A stretch of 57,041 nucleotides of DNA from positions 1 through 57,041 of the forward strand of contig CALUUH010000010.1 in NCBI GenBank assembly GCA_944323875.1, given 5' to 3'. The notes under the pieces are model-generated. The model made no database searches. It was not told the origin of the DNA and was given only the letters and a program-made list of their open reading frames with translations. A program made the translations under genes and the position numbers. Below, in pieces: positions 15,720 to 24,090 of this stretch (positions are counted from its first letter, which is position 1; every line of letters begins with the position of its first letter). Source of the stretch: Candidatus Gastranaerophilales bacterium. GTDB lineage: Bacteria; Cyanobacteriota; Vampirovibrionia; Gastranaerophilales; Gastranaerophilaceae.

Positions 15720-15876
15720 AATCTTCTACCCTGAAACTATCATATAATAAACAAAATAAAATTTCTTTACAAGCGTTTAACAATCTTTAACATAAATTTA
15801 CACAAAAATAAAAAAATGGCAATTCTTATATAACAAATTACTTTATATAAATACGGGGAATATAAAGGGGAAATAT

Positions 15877-16833
15877 ATGTGCTCAATATCAACAAATAGT
15901 TCTGTTAATAAAATGTCATTTATTAATGCTTATCTGGACGCACAGTTGGAACGATACAGACAAACCTATCAAACGCCTGTAATAAAACCGTTTCCGAATT
16001 ACCCTGTTTCGCAGATCAGAAGCATAAGCGATTTGCCGGTATGGAATTATAAACCGGAGTATCCGCCTATACAAAGTATCAATGATTTACCTGTATGGAA
16101 TTATCAGCCAGGAACATCGCATATGACATTATATTCCGCAAATCAAGGAAAAGCTTCTGGTAAAACCTCTACCCAAAAGCCAACTTCGCTTACTGATCTG
16201 GCAACAAATTGGTCGGTCAATCTTCAGTCTGCACAACTTGCTCCGGTAAGCAAACAAGGAGAACCTAAAATATCTGAAAAACAACGACTCAAAAAAGTGT
16301 CAATACCTACATATAATGGTAAAAAAACAACTAAAACATTGACAAAAGATTTTGTAGATAAAGTAAAAGATATTGCAAAGAAAGTAAATTGTGATTATCG
16401 CGATTTATTAGGTGTAATGAATAGCGAATCCGGTCTTGATCCAACAGCAAGAAACAGGCACAGCGGTGCGATAGGTTTGCTGCAATTTACCGGTATTGCG
16501 ATAAAAGACTTAAATCAGGTTTATGGTATGAATTTAACCAAAGACAAGATTGCAAATATGTCAGCAATGGAACAGCTTGATCTTGTTGAAAAATATCTGC
16601 TTCGCAGTAAGAGTTTCAAATTTAATTCAGGAGAAAAATTAGACAGCGCTGATTTGTATGCAATTGTCTACAGACCTGCTTTTGCCGGAAAAAACGTCAT
16701 CGCGACCAAAAATGACGGCAAAACATACTCGCAAAACAGAGGACTTGATTTAGACAAAGACGGTATGATAACACGTCAGGATCTGGCAATGGCCGTTCAA
16801 AGAAAGCATATAAATATAAACATGGTTGCTTAG
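15877..16833 (+). CDS. Lytic transglycosylase-like (SLT domain) protein
   Basis: A 318-residue protein with a low-complexity N-terminal half and an SLT-type domain from about residue 158. The catalytic Glu is likely E184 in MNSESGLDP, followed by GAIGLLQFT. Near the C-terminus DLDKDGMITRQDLA resembles an EF-hand loop. At residues 50-78 the phrase SDLPVWNYKP is repeated as NDLPVWNYQP. No signal peptide is visible, so export must use another route if it acts on peptidoglycan. AAAGGGG precedes the ATG. It may be an effector-like or cell-wall remodelling enzyme; this is inference. Confidence 0.75.
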   Translation: MCSISTNSSVNKMSFINAYLDAQLERYRQTYQTPVIKPFPNYPVSQIRSISDLPVWNYKPEYPPIQSINDLPVWNYQPGTSHMTLYSANQGKASGKTSTQKPTSLTDLATNWSVNLQSAQLAPVSKQGEPKISEKQRLKKVSIPTYNGKKTTKTLTKDFVDKVKDIAKKVNCDYRDLLGVMNSESGLDPTARNRHSGAIGLLQFTGIAIKDLNQVYGMNLTKDKIANMSAMEQLDLVEKYLLRSKSFKFNSGEKLDSADLYAIVYRPAFAGKNVIATKNDGKTYSQNRGLDLDKDGMITRQDLAMAVQRKHININMVA

Positions 16834-16842
16834 ATTAGATAT

Positions 16843-17205
16843 TTATCGGAATTTGCTCTGAGGCTTTTGACCTTTTTTATCTTTTACTCTCTGGATTTTT
16901 TCAGCAGACATCCAGGTTTCTCTGAGTTTTTGCAGAGTCAAACCTTTTTCCAGCCATTTCAAGACATAACGTTCAACAGGGCCCATACCGCCGGTAATTT
17001 TTTTACCGGTCTCAATACTGAATACAGCCTCGGATATACCCATTGAAACAATAATATGCGGCATACTTTCTCTGTCCGGATCCATTGTCACGTCCAGTGC
17101 ATTGAACTCGTAACGTTTTACCTTTACTTTAGAACGTGGATCATTCAGCGTATCCAAGATAAAATCTTTTAATTCAATAGTTAATTCATTCAGCGTTTTA
17201 GCCAA
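16843..17205 (-). CDS. Conserved hypothetical protein
   Basis: 120 residues, basic C-terminus (RVKDKKGQKPQSKFR). No domain recognised; the middle GGMGPVERYVLKWLEKGLT looks like a compact alpha/beta fold. It is the last gene behind UPF0210 (14 nt gap). UPF0210 genes elsewhere are usually paired with a small ACT-domain protein; this one does not look like ACT but occupies a similar neighbouring position. Confidence 0.7.
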   Translation of the reverse strand: MAKTLNELTIELKDFILDTLNDPRSKVKVKRYEFNALDVTMDPDRESMPHIIVSMGISEAVFSIETGKKITGGMGPVERYVLKWLEKGLTLQKLRETWMSAEKIQRVKDKKGQKPQSKFR

Positions 17206-17219
17206 ACTGTATTCCTTTC

Positions 17220-18581
17220 TTAGTTGTTGAGACTGTGGATAGGAGCAGGAATTCGCCCGCCGCGTCTTACGAATTTCGTTGATGACAAGGTATTTACCGG
17301 CATAACCGGAGCTTCGCCAAGCAAGCCGCCGTAATAGATTTTGTCGCCGACATCTTTACCTATAACCGGTATAACTCTAACGGCAGTCGTTTTTTTGTTA
17401 ATCATACCAATCGCCATTTCATCAGCAATAATACCCGCGATAGTGTCAACAGGTGTCTTACCGGGTATTGCTATCATATCAAGTCCAACTGAACACACAG
17501 ATGTCATTGCTTCAAGTTTATCAAATGTCAAACATCCTTTTGTCGCAGCATCTATCATGCCTGCATCTTCTGATACAGGAATAAACGCGCCGGAAAGTCC
17601 TCCGACATGTGAACTTGCCATAATACCGCCTTTTTTTACAGCATCATTAAGCATAGCAAGTGCGGCTGTTGTCCCGTGTGCTCCGGCATGTTCCAGCCCC
17701 ATTGCCTGAAAAATTCCTGCTACACTGTCACCTTCTGCAGGTGTTGGTGCCAGCGACAAATCTATTACACCAAACGGGATATCCAGACGTTTAGCAAGTT
17801 TACGTCCTACAAGTTCTCCGGTTGTTGTTATTTTATATGCAATTTGTTTTATTTTATTTGCCAGAGTGCTCATATCAGCGTCCTGCGGCAAATCCTCAAT
17901 CGCTGCTCTTACAACTCCAGGGCCTGAAACTCCAACATTCAGTGCGCATTCCGGCTCGCCATACCCGCAAAATGCTCCGGCCATAAACGGGTTATCACCA
18001 GCGGAATTACAGAATACAACGAGTTTTGCCGCCCCTATACAATCCCTGTCTTTAGTCAGTTCTGCCGATTGTTTTATTGTTTCGGCCATTTTTAAAACAG
18101 CATCCATATTTATTCCGGCTTTAGAAGATGCCAGATTTACGGAGGAACAAAGGCGTTCTGTTGTTGCAAGTGCCTCCGGTATGCTTTCTATTAAAAGTCT
18201 GTCGCCGCGTGTAAAACCTTTTTCGACAAGTGCTGAAAAACCGCCGACAAAGTTAACACCTATCTCCAATGCAGCTTTATCAAGTGTTTGAGCGATTTTT
18301 ACATAATCCGGATTTTTGCAGGATTCACCTATTATTGAAATAGGTGTTACGGCAATTCTTTTATTAATAATCGGAATAGAATAATCATTTTCCAATTCAT
18401 TTGCGTATTCCACAAGATTTTTGGCATATTTTGTTATTTTGCTATAAATTTTTTCACAAACTTCATCACAATCTTCTGATGCACAATCTCTTAAACTTAT
18501 CGCCATCGTTGTTGTTCTGATGTCGAGATTGTGAAGTTTTATCATATTTATTGTTTCTAAAATATTATCCTGATTTATCAT
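17220..18581 (-). CDS. UPF0210 / PFL family protein
   Basis: A 453-residue protein of the UPF0210 family, recognised by [16 protein letters not shown] near the start, [35 protein letters not shown] and the Gly-rich [15 protein letters not shown]. The family shows a fold related to pyruvate-formate-lyase-like barrels and its reaction is unknown. It starts 6 nt after the ZorB-like gene, so it belongs to that operon by position. Confidence 0.92.
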   Translation of the reverse strand: MINQDNILETINMIKLHNLDIRTTTMAISLRDCASEDCDEVCEKIYSKITKYAKNLVEYANELENDYSIPIINKRIAVTPISIIGESCKNPDYVKIAQTLDKAALEIGVNFVGGFSALVEKGFTRGDRLLIESIPEALATTERLCSSVNLASSKAGINMDAVLKMAETIKQSAELTKDRDCIGAAKLVVFCNSAGDNPFMAGAFCGYGEPECALNVGVSGPGVVRAAIEDLPQDADMSTLANKIKQIAYKITTTGELVGRKLAKRLDIPFGVIDLSLAPTPAEGDSVAGIFQAMGLEHAGAHGTTAALAMLNDAVKKGGIMASSHVGGLSGAFIPVSEDAGMIDAATKGCLTFDKLEAMTSVCSVGLDMIAIPGKTPVDTIAGIIADEMAIGMINKKTTAVRVIPVIGKDVGDKIYYGGLLGEAPVMPVNTLSSTKFVRRGGRIPAPIHSLNN

Positions 18582-18587
18582 TATCTA

Positions 18588-19271
18588 TTAAAATCCCAGC
18601 ATATTTTTGATGTCCCATGTGTTGACTTTCAACTTGAGTTCAACACGACGGCTTTTTGCATAATCTTCTTTTCCGTTAACCATTATAGGTTCAGAGAAAC
18701 TTTTACCTTCAACCACGAGTTTTTGGCGCAAATCCTCACTGTGTTTTTTATCAAAATTAGTTTTAAACATATATTCCGCAACCGAATTTGCACGTTTCAA
18801 ACTCAATTCCATATTGCGGACAAACTGCTCATCTTTTGTTGAAAGTCCTGCAAAAGATTGAGAATCGGTATGCCCTTGAACAATAATATTCGCAATATTT
18901 TGGTCCAATTCAGGTTTGGTAAATATCGTATTGACATAAATCGGTACGAGTTTATCCAGATAATCCTGTCCACGTTTTGAAAGAGTCCAGCTGTTAACAT
19001 CAAACAATTCCAAATCGGAAATTTTAATATCACCGGTCATCTTATCTACTTCTGCATTTATATCTGCTTTTTTTAGTTTATCGGCTAATTCTTCAACTGC
19101 TTTCATCTGGTTTTGCTTTTGTTGGATTGATGTCTGCGTAAAACCTGTCATGGCAAGTACGAACAGCGTCATAAATACGCAGGCCAAACCAAGCATCAAG
19201 TCGGACATCGTTACCCAGAAGATATTTTCTTCTTCACCGCCTTCTCCACCTTTTTTTGCCATCATTGCCAT
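18588..19271 (-). CDS. MotB/OmpA-type stator protein (ZorB-like)
   Basis: 227 residues: short cytoplasmic N-terminus, one transmembrane helix (about 17-42) starting with VTMSDLMLGL, whose Asp is in the proton-carrying position of MotB/ZorB, a linker helix, and an OmpA-like peptidoglycan-binding domain (about 85-215) with GHTDSQ, NMELSLKRANSVAEYM and RRVELKLK. It pairs with the MotA-like gene upstream (21 nt gap). Zorya, flagellar and gliding stators share this plan; no other Zorya gene is near, so the driven partner is unknown. Confidence 0.8.
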   Translation of the reverse strand: MAMMAKKGGEGGEEENIFWVTMSDLMLGLACVFMTLFVLAMTGFTQTSIQQKQNQMKAVEELADKLKKADINAEVDKMTGDIKISDLELFDVNSWTLSKRGQDYLDKLVPIYVNTIFTKPELDQNIANIIVQGHTDSQSFAGLSTKDEQFVRNMELSLKRANSVAEYMFKTNFDKKHSEDLRQKLVVEGKSFSEPIMVNGKEDYAKSRRVELKLKVNTWDIKNMLGF

Positions 19272-19292
19272 AACTTAATTCCTACCTCCGAT

Positions 19293-20204
19293 TTAAAATA
19301 ATTCATCAACATCATCAGATTTACCGGCAGCTTTAGCGGTTTCTTTCATCTGTTTATTCAACTGGTTAACACCATAAATCAGGTTTTCCAAATACGGCAC
19401 AAGGTTACTTGCAATACCCGAATTAAGCGCTATTTTGAAGTTATCAGGCAAAACGCTTATCAGGTTTGACACTGAATTATTTTGAATCTTCGTTTCTTTA
19501 AGCAATTCCAGCAAGAATTTTTCAGATGAAATGTTATCAAATAATTTTGCCATTTTATCCTGACACATTCCTAAAGTTTTTTGACAGAACTTATTATACA
19601 GAATTTTTTCAAATGACATAAATATCAAAGAAGATGCTACCGCAAATACTGATACAAGTGCCGCAACCTGCATGGAACTCATCAATTCCGCAACTGATGA
19701 AATTGTTCTCTCTTGAGATGAAAAGTCGATTTTACCAAATGCCACTGCAATGTTCATAAATGTAAACAACGGACCGAAACCTGTCAAAATTGTCGGGACA
19801 CTTTGCAGAAATTTAAAGTTAAATTTTGATGTAATTAAACTTTCTGTATTAAAGAAGTATAACGGATCAACTGTTGTTTGGATATTTTGAACAGTCGATG
19901 ACACCTCTTTGTAAGTCAAATCATTATCTTTTGTCTTTAACGCAACCGATTCCGAGAATACAAGGGTGTTCTTAAACTCCAGCCAGCTTGCCGAAACATA
20001 AGGGTTATTACACATCCACTCGTCAATTTCTTTAAATCTGAAATTTAAATCGCTCTTTTTAAAATCTTTTATAAAATTATAAAAATGCATCAATTCTTTT
20101 TTTACATATTTGTACTTTTGCGTACAAAATATGGTTGAAAAAATGAATGTAAAAATAACGATTAATATAGGCGGGTCTTTGACGATGTGCATTAATATAT
20201 TCAT
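19293..20204 (-). CDS. MotA/TolQ/ExbB-type proton channel protein (ZorA-like)
   Basis: About 303 residues with an N-terminal membrane helix and the MotA-like pair of helices at roughly 160-215 (VPTILTGFGPLFTFMNIAVAFG and AALVSVFAVASSLIFMSFEK, each quoted in part). TGFGPLFTFMNIA is characteristic of the ZorA/MotA channel. The start at 20204 is chosen because GGAG lies 9 nt before it; a longer frame from 20240 lacks such a site. It lacks the very long coiled tail of type I ZorA. Together with the MotB-like gene it should form a cation-driven rotary or force-transmitting unit. Confidence 0.78.
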   Translation of the reverse strand: MNILMHIVKDPPILIVIFTFIFSTIFCTQKYKYVKKELMHFYNFIKDFKKSDLNFRFKEIDEWMCNNPYVSASWLEFKNTLVFSESVALKTKDNDLTYKEVSSTVQNIQTTVDPLYFFNTESLITSKFNFKFLQSVPTILTGFGPLFTFMNIAVAFGKIDFSSQERTISSVAELMSSMQVAALVSVFAVASSLIFMSFEKILYNKFCQKTLGMCQDKMAKLFDNISSEKFLLELLKETKIQNNSVSNLISVLPDNFKIALNSGIASNLVPYLENLIYGVNQLNKQMKETAKAAGKSDDVDELF

Positions 20205-20332
20205 GATATTTTTCTCCAGTTCTAGGGTCAACAAAATCATACCATAATATTGTCAACAATGCAAAGTATTAAAATTTTTAAATCAGAAATTACCAAATAT
20301 ACTTATATTAATTTATACCTAAAGGGGATTAT

Positions 20333-20692
20333 TTGGAATGTAAAAACATTTACAATTTTGGTATAGCGCAATGTTTGGAGTATTTTGACATGTTAATGGG
20401 AAACACAGATTGTACTAAATACAGTCGTATGGAGATTAAAAACGTTAATAAAAATATAGTATCCTGGCTTGAGGACATCGTAGAAGAAAATAACAGCAGG
20501 GTAGAAAAAAAGGAATGGAAAAGTAAATATAACAGCTATGTTGTTTATGATTACGAACCATTTTGCACAGACGGATTTGAGATTAACCTTGTCATAGCTT
20601 CTCACGATCCTGCCTATTTGAATTTTATTAAATATCTCTATGATGAAAAAATAAATATGATTGAATATTTAAACAGCTGTATAGGTGCATAA
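20333..20692 (+). CDS. Hypothetical protein with TTG start
   Basis: 119 residues, no recognised domain; rich in Asn, Tyr and acidic residues, probably soluble. The TTG at 20333 is supported by AAAGGGG 5 nt upstream; no ATG is equally placed. It is a single gene ended by the hairpin at 20694-20722 and divergent from the MotA/MotB-like operon. Confidence 0.6.
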   Translation: MECKNIYNFGIAQCLEYFDMLMGNTDCTKYSRMEIKNVNKNIVSWLEDIVEENNSRVEKKEWKSKYNSYVVYDYEPFCTDGFEINLVIASHDPAYLNFIKYLYDEKINMIEYLNSCIGA

Positions 20693-20693
20693 A

Positions 20694-20722
20694 AAAATTC
20701 GGAACAAATGTTCCGGATTTTT
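20694..20722. terminator. Bidirectional rho-independent terminator
   Basis: A-run, stem CGGAACA/TGTTCCG, T-run. It serves the + gene ending at 20692 and the - gene ending at 20742. Confidence 0.8.
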
Positions 20723-20741
20723 AAATTCTGAGCGATTAAGT

Positions 20742-21017
20742 TTATTGAGCGTTTTCTTTTGCGAAACAATCTTTGCAATAGACTTCTTTACCCGGAATAG
20801 GTTTGAATGGTACCTGAGTCTGTGCGCCGCATTTTGAGCAGACAGCGTCATACATTTTTCTCTTTTTTCTGTTGTTTTGCCTGCGTAATTTTCTGCAGTT
20901 TGCGCATCTTTTCGGCTTATTTACAAGTCCTTTTTCAGCGTAAAACTCCTGCTCACCCGCTGAAAAAATAAACTCACTGCCGCAATCTTCACATACCAGT
21001 TTTTCGTCTTCGTACAT
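20742..21017 (-). CDS. Zinc-ribbon protein (CxxC-x17-CxxC type)
   Basis: 91 residues with four CxxC pairs: CEDC, CANC, CSKC and CKDC, forming two zinc ribbons joined by a basic hinge RRQNNRKKRK. The second ribbon, from DAVCSKCGAQTQVPF to YCKDCF, has the 17-residue spacing of a common small family. Likely binds nucleic acid or acts as an adaptor; no specific role known. A GGAG ribosome site is present. A promoter some 250 bp upstream could transcribe both a small RNA and this gene. Confidence 0.85.
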   Translation of the reverse strand: MYEDEKLVCEDCGSEFIFSAGEQEFYAEKGLVNKPKRCANCRKLRRQNNRKKRKMYDAVCSKCGAQTQVPFKPIPGKEVYCKDCFAKENAQ

Positions 21018-21154
21018 TGTTTTTCTCCTAGGTTGTGCCTTTTTAAAAGAAATCTATTACAAAATTCCTTTATTTGAGTAATTGTAGCATACGTTTCGGA
21101 ATTATGCAAGAAAAAATTTAAGAAAATATAACAATATACACAATTAATAGTATT

Positions 21155-21263
21155 AAAGCAGTGCCGAAAAATTTCTTTTCCGACACTGCTTTTAAATCCC
21201 GGCCCCCCTTTGGTGATGCATAGTGCTGCATTGAATAATACTATAGTCGTTAAATGTCTTTAC
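21155..21263 (-). ncRNA. Candidate small RNA or long leader
   Basis: On the minus strand a near-consensus promoter (TTGACA 21293-21298, 17-bp spacer, TATATT 21270-21275) fires towards a hairpin with a 9-bp stem AAAGCAGTG/CACTGCTTT at 21155-21192. The roughly 110-nt transcript also holds a small TGCA...TGCA hairpin and a run GGGGGGCCGGG. There is no ORF in it. It could be a free small RNA or a 5' leader of the zinc-ribbon gene starting at 21017. Confidence 0.4.
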
Positions 21264-21269
21264 AAAAAC

Positions 21270-21298
21270 AATATACGTCGCAAAACTTCTATTGTCAA
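21270..21298 (-). promoter_or_regulatory. Strong promoter upstream of the candidate small RNA
   Basis: TTGACA, 17 bp, TATATT on the minus strand, located directly behind the stop codon of the U32 peptidase gene. Confidence 0.7.
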
Positions 21299-21325
21299 GT
21301 GAGCTTAAACGAAGTTTTTGAATTA

Positions 21326-22978
21326 TTATTTATTATTTCTGTTAAAAAATTTTTCCAGCAATACAGGCACAAATCGTGCATTCAAGGCGCAAAAATCAAA
21401 TACAAATTCGTTAACGCCTGCTTTTGCAAGTTCCTCCACATCAGAAAAATCTTCCATAATGCAATCCTCAAACATGTGCATTCTGCAAAATCCGTCACAG
21501 GTAAACGGATAAATCTTATCAAGCGAAGGATCGTGCAGTGCATACCCGCCTCTATGACAAGGTGCCGCACAGGAAAGCCGTGAAATAATTGCACTATCAT
21601 TATTTAACGGGCAAAGACCGAGGGTCGGAACACGCATGTTTCCTGCTATTGTATATTTTCTGTTCGGAATGATATTCTTGACTTTTTTAATTGTTTTAAT
21701 CGCGCTTTCTTTGTCCTTAAACGATGTAAAATCCACTGTTGTTAAAGGGGTCAGATTGTTTAAGCACTTAATAGAAAGACTGTTCAAAAGATTTATTCCC
21801 TGACCTATTTCAATCGGGATATCGTCCATATCAGTATCATTCAACAGCATCCAAAAATAACCGATGTTATTTACAATAAGAGATGACGGGGTTGGTTCAG
21901 AAAGTATAATTTGTTTTACATATTCATAAACCCTGTCAAAATCACGTTCTATCAAAATTCTCGGCGTTGAAAGCTGGAATTCTATACCGTATTTTGCACA
22001 GAATTTCTTCACCTTCATAACAAGTTCATTAAAACTGCTTGTCGAAAGGTCATTTGTTGCAAGAATTTCGCCGTATTCTATTGAATAAACCGGTGATTTG
22101 CCAACTTTTTTTATATATTTTTCAAGTTCCTTAACCTGAGCAAGCTCGGATAAGCGGAGATTTATACGGTATTTGTTTTTGCGTGCCGCTTCAAAATCCG
22201 ATTGTATTCGCGGAATTTTGATATCCCAGTCAAAATTCTTTATATTCTTGCTGAACTCAAAATCTTTACCCTCGGCGCTTACGACTTCTCCAAGGAAATG
22301 ATTAGTCTGGTATATGCTTTTTCTTACGTGTTTAAACGGTAATTTTTGGTTTTTGAACATTTTAGGGTTTGCCAGAATTTTTTCAACAAGTTCAATACCC
22401 TCAAGAATTTCGTCGGAACTTGCGAATTTCCCTTTTATAACAACGCTGTCTATTGCGCCCGATTTTTTGATATCTTCCGCACACCACGGCAGATTGTCAG
22501 AATCTATTGCCAGCGGCAATTTCGTATATTTCTTTATTTTTGCGATATTTTTCATGTATATTTCCTCGGTAATGATAACTTCATCAACCTTGTGGAAATT
22601 ATTTATAAAATCAATACCCGCAATATTGTGTATATCAAAATAGCTGTCAACAATAATCTTGAACGGGAGATTAAAAACTTTTATAGCTTCAAGTATCGCA
22701 AAACTGTTGATAAATATGCCGTTTATACCTGCTGTTTTAAGAAATTTCAGCATCTTTTTAATTTCTGACAGATTTTCTTCTGTTATATCATGTTTGAAAT
22801 TTATATAAATATTGCTATGGTTACTTTTTGCCGCTTCAACAAATTCGTTAACGTAATCAAAATTATTGTTCAGAAATTTTTTATAATAAACATAATAGTC
22901 GCGGCAGCCGGTCTCTTTAGCGAAGAGCGCGATATCTTCCGGTTTTTTAACAGGTGCTATAATTTTAATCTCTTTCAT
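21326..22978 (-). CDS. Peptidase U32 family protein
   Basis: About 550 residues with the U32 plan: a TIM-barrel-like N-terminal region (EIKIIAPVKKPEDI...) and a C-terminal Cys cluster (GLCPLNNDSA, SCAAPCHRGGYAL, TCDGFCRMHMFEDC) typical of U32 members that bind Fe-S and act with RNA- or ubiquinone-hydroxylation (RlhA, UbiU/V) or collagenase-like enzymes. The actual reaction here is not deducible. The ATG at 22978 is preferred over a TTG at 23005 because TGCTATAAT ends 6 nt before it, indicating a leaderless mRNA. Confidence 0.85.
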   Translation of the reverse strand: MKEIKIIAPVKKPEDIALFAKETGCRDYYVYYKKFLNNNFDYVNEFVEAAKSNHSNIYINFKHDITEENLSEIKKMLKFLKTAGINGIFINSFAILEAIKVFNLPFKIIVDSYFDIHNIAGIDFINNFHKVDEVIITEEIYMKNIAKIKKYTKLPLAIDSDNLPWCAEDIKKSGAIDSVVIKGKFASSDEILEGIELVEKILANPKMFKNQKLPFKHVRKSIYQTNHFLGEVVSAEGKDFEFSKNIKNFDWDIKIPRIQSDFEAARKNKYRINLRLSELAQVKELEKYIKKVGKSPVYSIEYGEILATNDLSTSSFNELVMKVKKFCAKYGIEFQLSTPRILIERDFDRVYEYVKQIILSEPTPSSLIVNNIGYFWMLLNDTDMDDIPIEIGQGINLLNSLSIKCLNNLTPLTTVDFTSFKDKESAIKTIKKVKNIIPNRKYTIAGNMRVPTLGLCPLNNDSAIISRLSCAAPCHRGGYALHDPSLDKIYPFTCDGFCRMHMFEDCIMEDFSDVEELAKAGVNEFVFDFCALNARFVPVLLEKFFNRNNK

Positions 22979-22993
22979 AACGGAATTATAGCA
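22979..22993 (-). promoter_or_regulatory. Leaderless-type promoter of the U32 gene
   Basis: Minus strand TGC-TATAAT (22985-22993), 6 nt (TCCGTT), then ATG at 22978. Confidence 0.7.
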
Positions 22994-23040
22994 TAAATTT
23001 TGCAAAGAGGATTACGTTATCGGCAGGAGTTGATTTGCAT

Positions 23041-23066
23041 GTTTACAAATGTAAACAATTGTAAAC
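23041..23066. promoter_or_regulatory. Three GTTTACA/TGTAAAC half-sites (operator-like)
   Basis: A perfect palindrome GTTTACA-AA-TGTAAAC (23041-23056) followed 3 bp later by another TGTAAAC (23060-23066), between the divergent U32 gene and a small gene. Likely a repressor or activator site; the binding protein is unknown. Confidence 0.55.
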
Positions 23067-23189
23067 AAAACATGTATTAAAAAAGCAATTTTCAGGGAAA
23101 GAAATACTTAGTATATATATAAGGAATATTTTGGATAATATTTTCTCACTCAAATCAATAGGAACACGAATACTTTGGGAGGACACACT

Positions 23190-23426
23190 ATGGCAATAGG
23201 TGCTGAGGATTACATTGACCAATTATTGGTTAAAAAATATGCGGATGAAAAAGTTGACAACCACGACAATATGGAATCCATGGTTGACCCGAATAAAATG
23301 ATGGGCGCTATGAATGATTATGCAAGTATGTACCGTAACATGATGGTATTAAAACAGCGGTTGAATATTGCATGTTATGCTATCAATGCGCGTACTGCGA
23401 GATACAACAAGACATCAAGATACTAA
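23190..23426 (+). CDS. Small hypothetical protein
   Basis: 78 residues starting MAIGAEDYIDQLLVKKYA, Met- and Asn-rich, helical, with a basic C-terminus. GGGAGG lies 8 nt before the ATG at 23190, so the frame's earlier TTG at 23175 is excluded. Unknown function; the size and helical pattern recall small rod/adaptor proteins of secretion systems, which is only a suggestion. It precedes maf. Confidence 0.6.
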   Translation: MAIGAEDYIDQLLVKKYADEKVDNHDNMESMVDPNKMMGAMNDYASMYRNMMVLKQRLNIACYAINARTARYNKTSRY

Positions 23427-23498
23427 TACAGTTTTTTCGAAAAAGTTTTTAAATTCAGCTTTTTTTGATATTATTTTCAAAGAAAGAGGGATTGAAAA

Positions 23499-24065
23499 AT
23501 GGGAAAAATTATCCTGGCGTCTTCATCTCCCAGAAGAGCCGATATACTAAAAGAAAGTGGATACTGTTATGAAATTATACCGTCACCGTATGAAGAACCA
23601 CATACGCGGGCGGTTTTTTCTTACGATTATATAGAAAATCTTGCATACAATAAGGCTAAAGCTGTTCTGCTTTTATTAGATGAGCCGGCAATGATTATAG
23701 GGGCTGATACAATGGTTGTTGTTGACAATGATATTCTGGAAAAGCCGCACGATAATGCTGAAGCCTGCAAAATGCTGAAAAGACTTTCGGGCAGAAAACA
23801 CAAAGTTGTGACGGCCATTGCAGTGATTAACAGAAAAACCGGTAAAGAAATAAAGCAGTCTGTGACAAGTGAGGTAGAATTTTATCCATTAAGTGAAGAA
23901 CAGATAAATAATTACGTAACACAATTCAAACCGCTTGATAAAGCCGGCGCGTACGGCATTCAGGAATTACCTGACGGATTTGTCAAATCATATACCGGAA
24001 GTCTTAAAAATATAATAGGACTCTGTCCCGTGGCACTGGAAAGGTTATTAACAGAAGTGAGTTAA
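23499..24065 (+). CDS. maf: Maf-family nucleotide pyrophosphatase
   Basis: 188 residues; hydrolyses modified or canonical nucleoside triphosphates (dTTP/UTP or m7GTP type) to prevent misincorporation. Motifs ASSSPRRADILKESG at the N-terminus, GADTMVVVDNDILEKP near residue 68, and DKAGAYGIQE near 148. GAGGG ribosome site before ATG. It stands alone between a small gene and the convergent gene at 24091. Confidence 0.94.
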   Translation: MGKIILASSSPRRADILKESGYCYEIIPSPYEEPHTRAVFSYDYIENLAYNKAKAVLLLLDEPAMIIGADTMVVVDNDILEKPHDNAEACKMLKRLSGRKHKVVTAIAVINRKTGKEIKQSVTSEVEFYPLSEEQINNYVTQFKPLDKAGAYGIQELPDGFVKSYTGSLKNIIGLCPVALERLLTEVS

Positions 24066-24090
24066 CATATTCCGATTTTCTTGTCCGGAT

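Noticed and set aside
18588-20204. Complete Zorya defence system
   Set aside because: Only ZorA/ZorB-like proteins are present; no ZorC, ZorD helicase or ZorE nuclease, and ZorA lacks the long tail.
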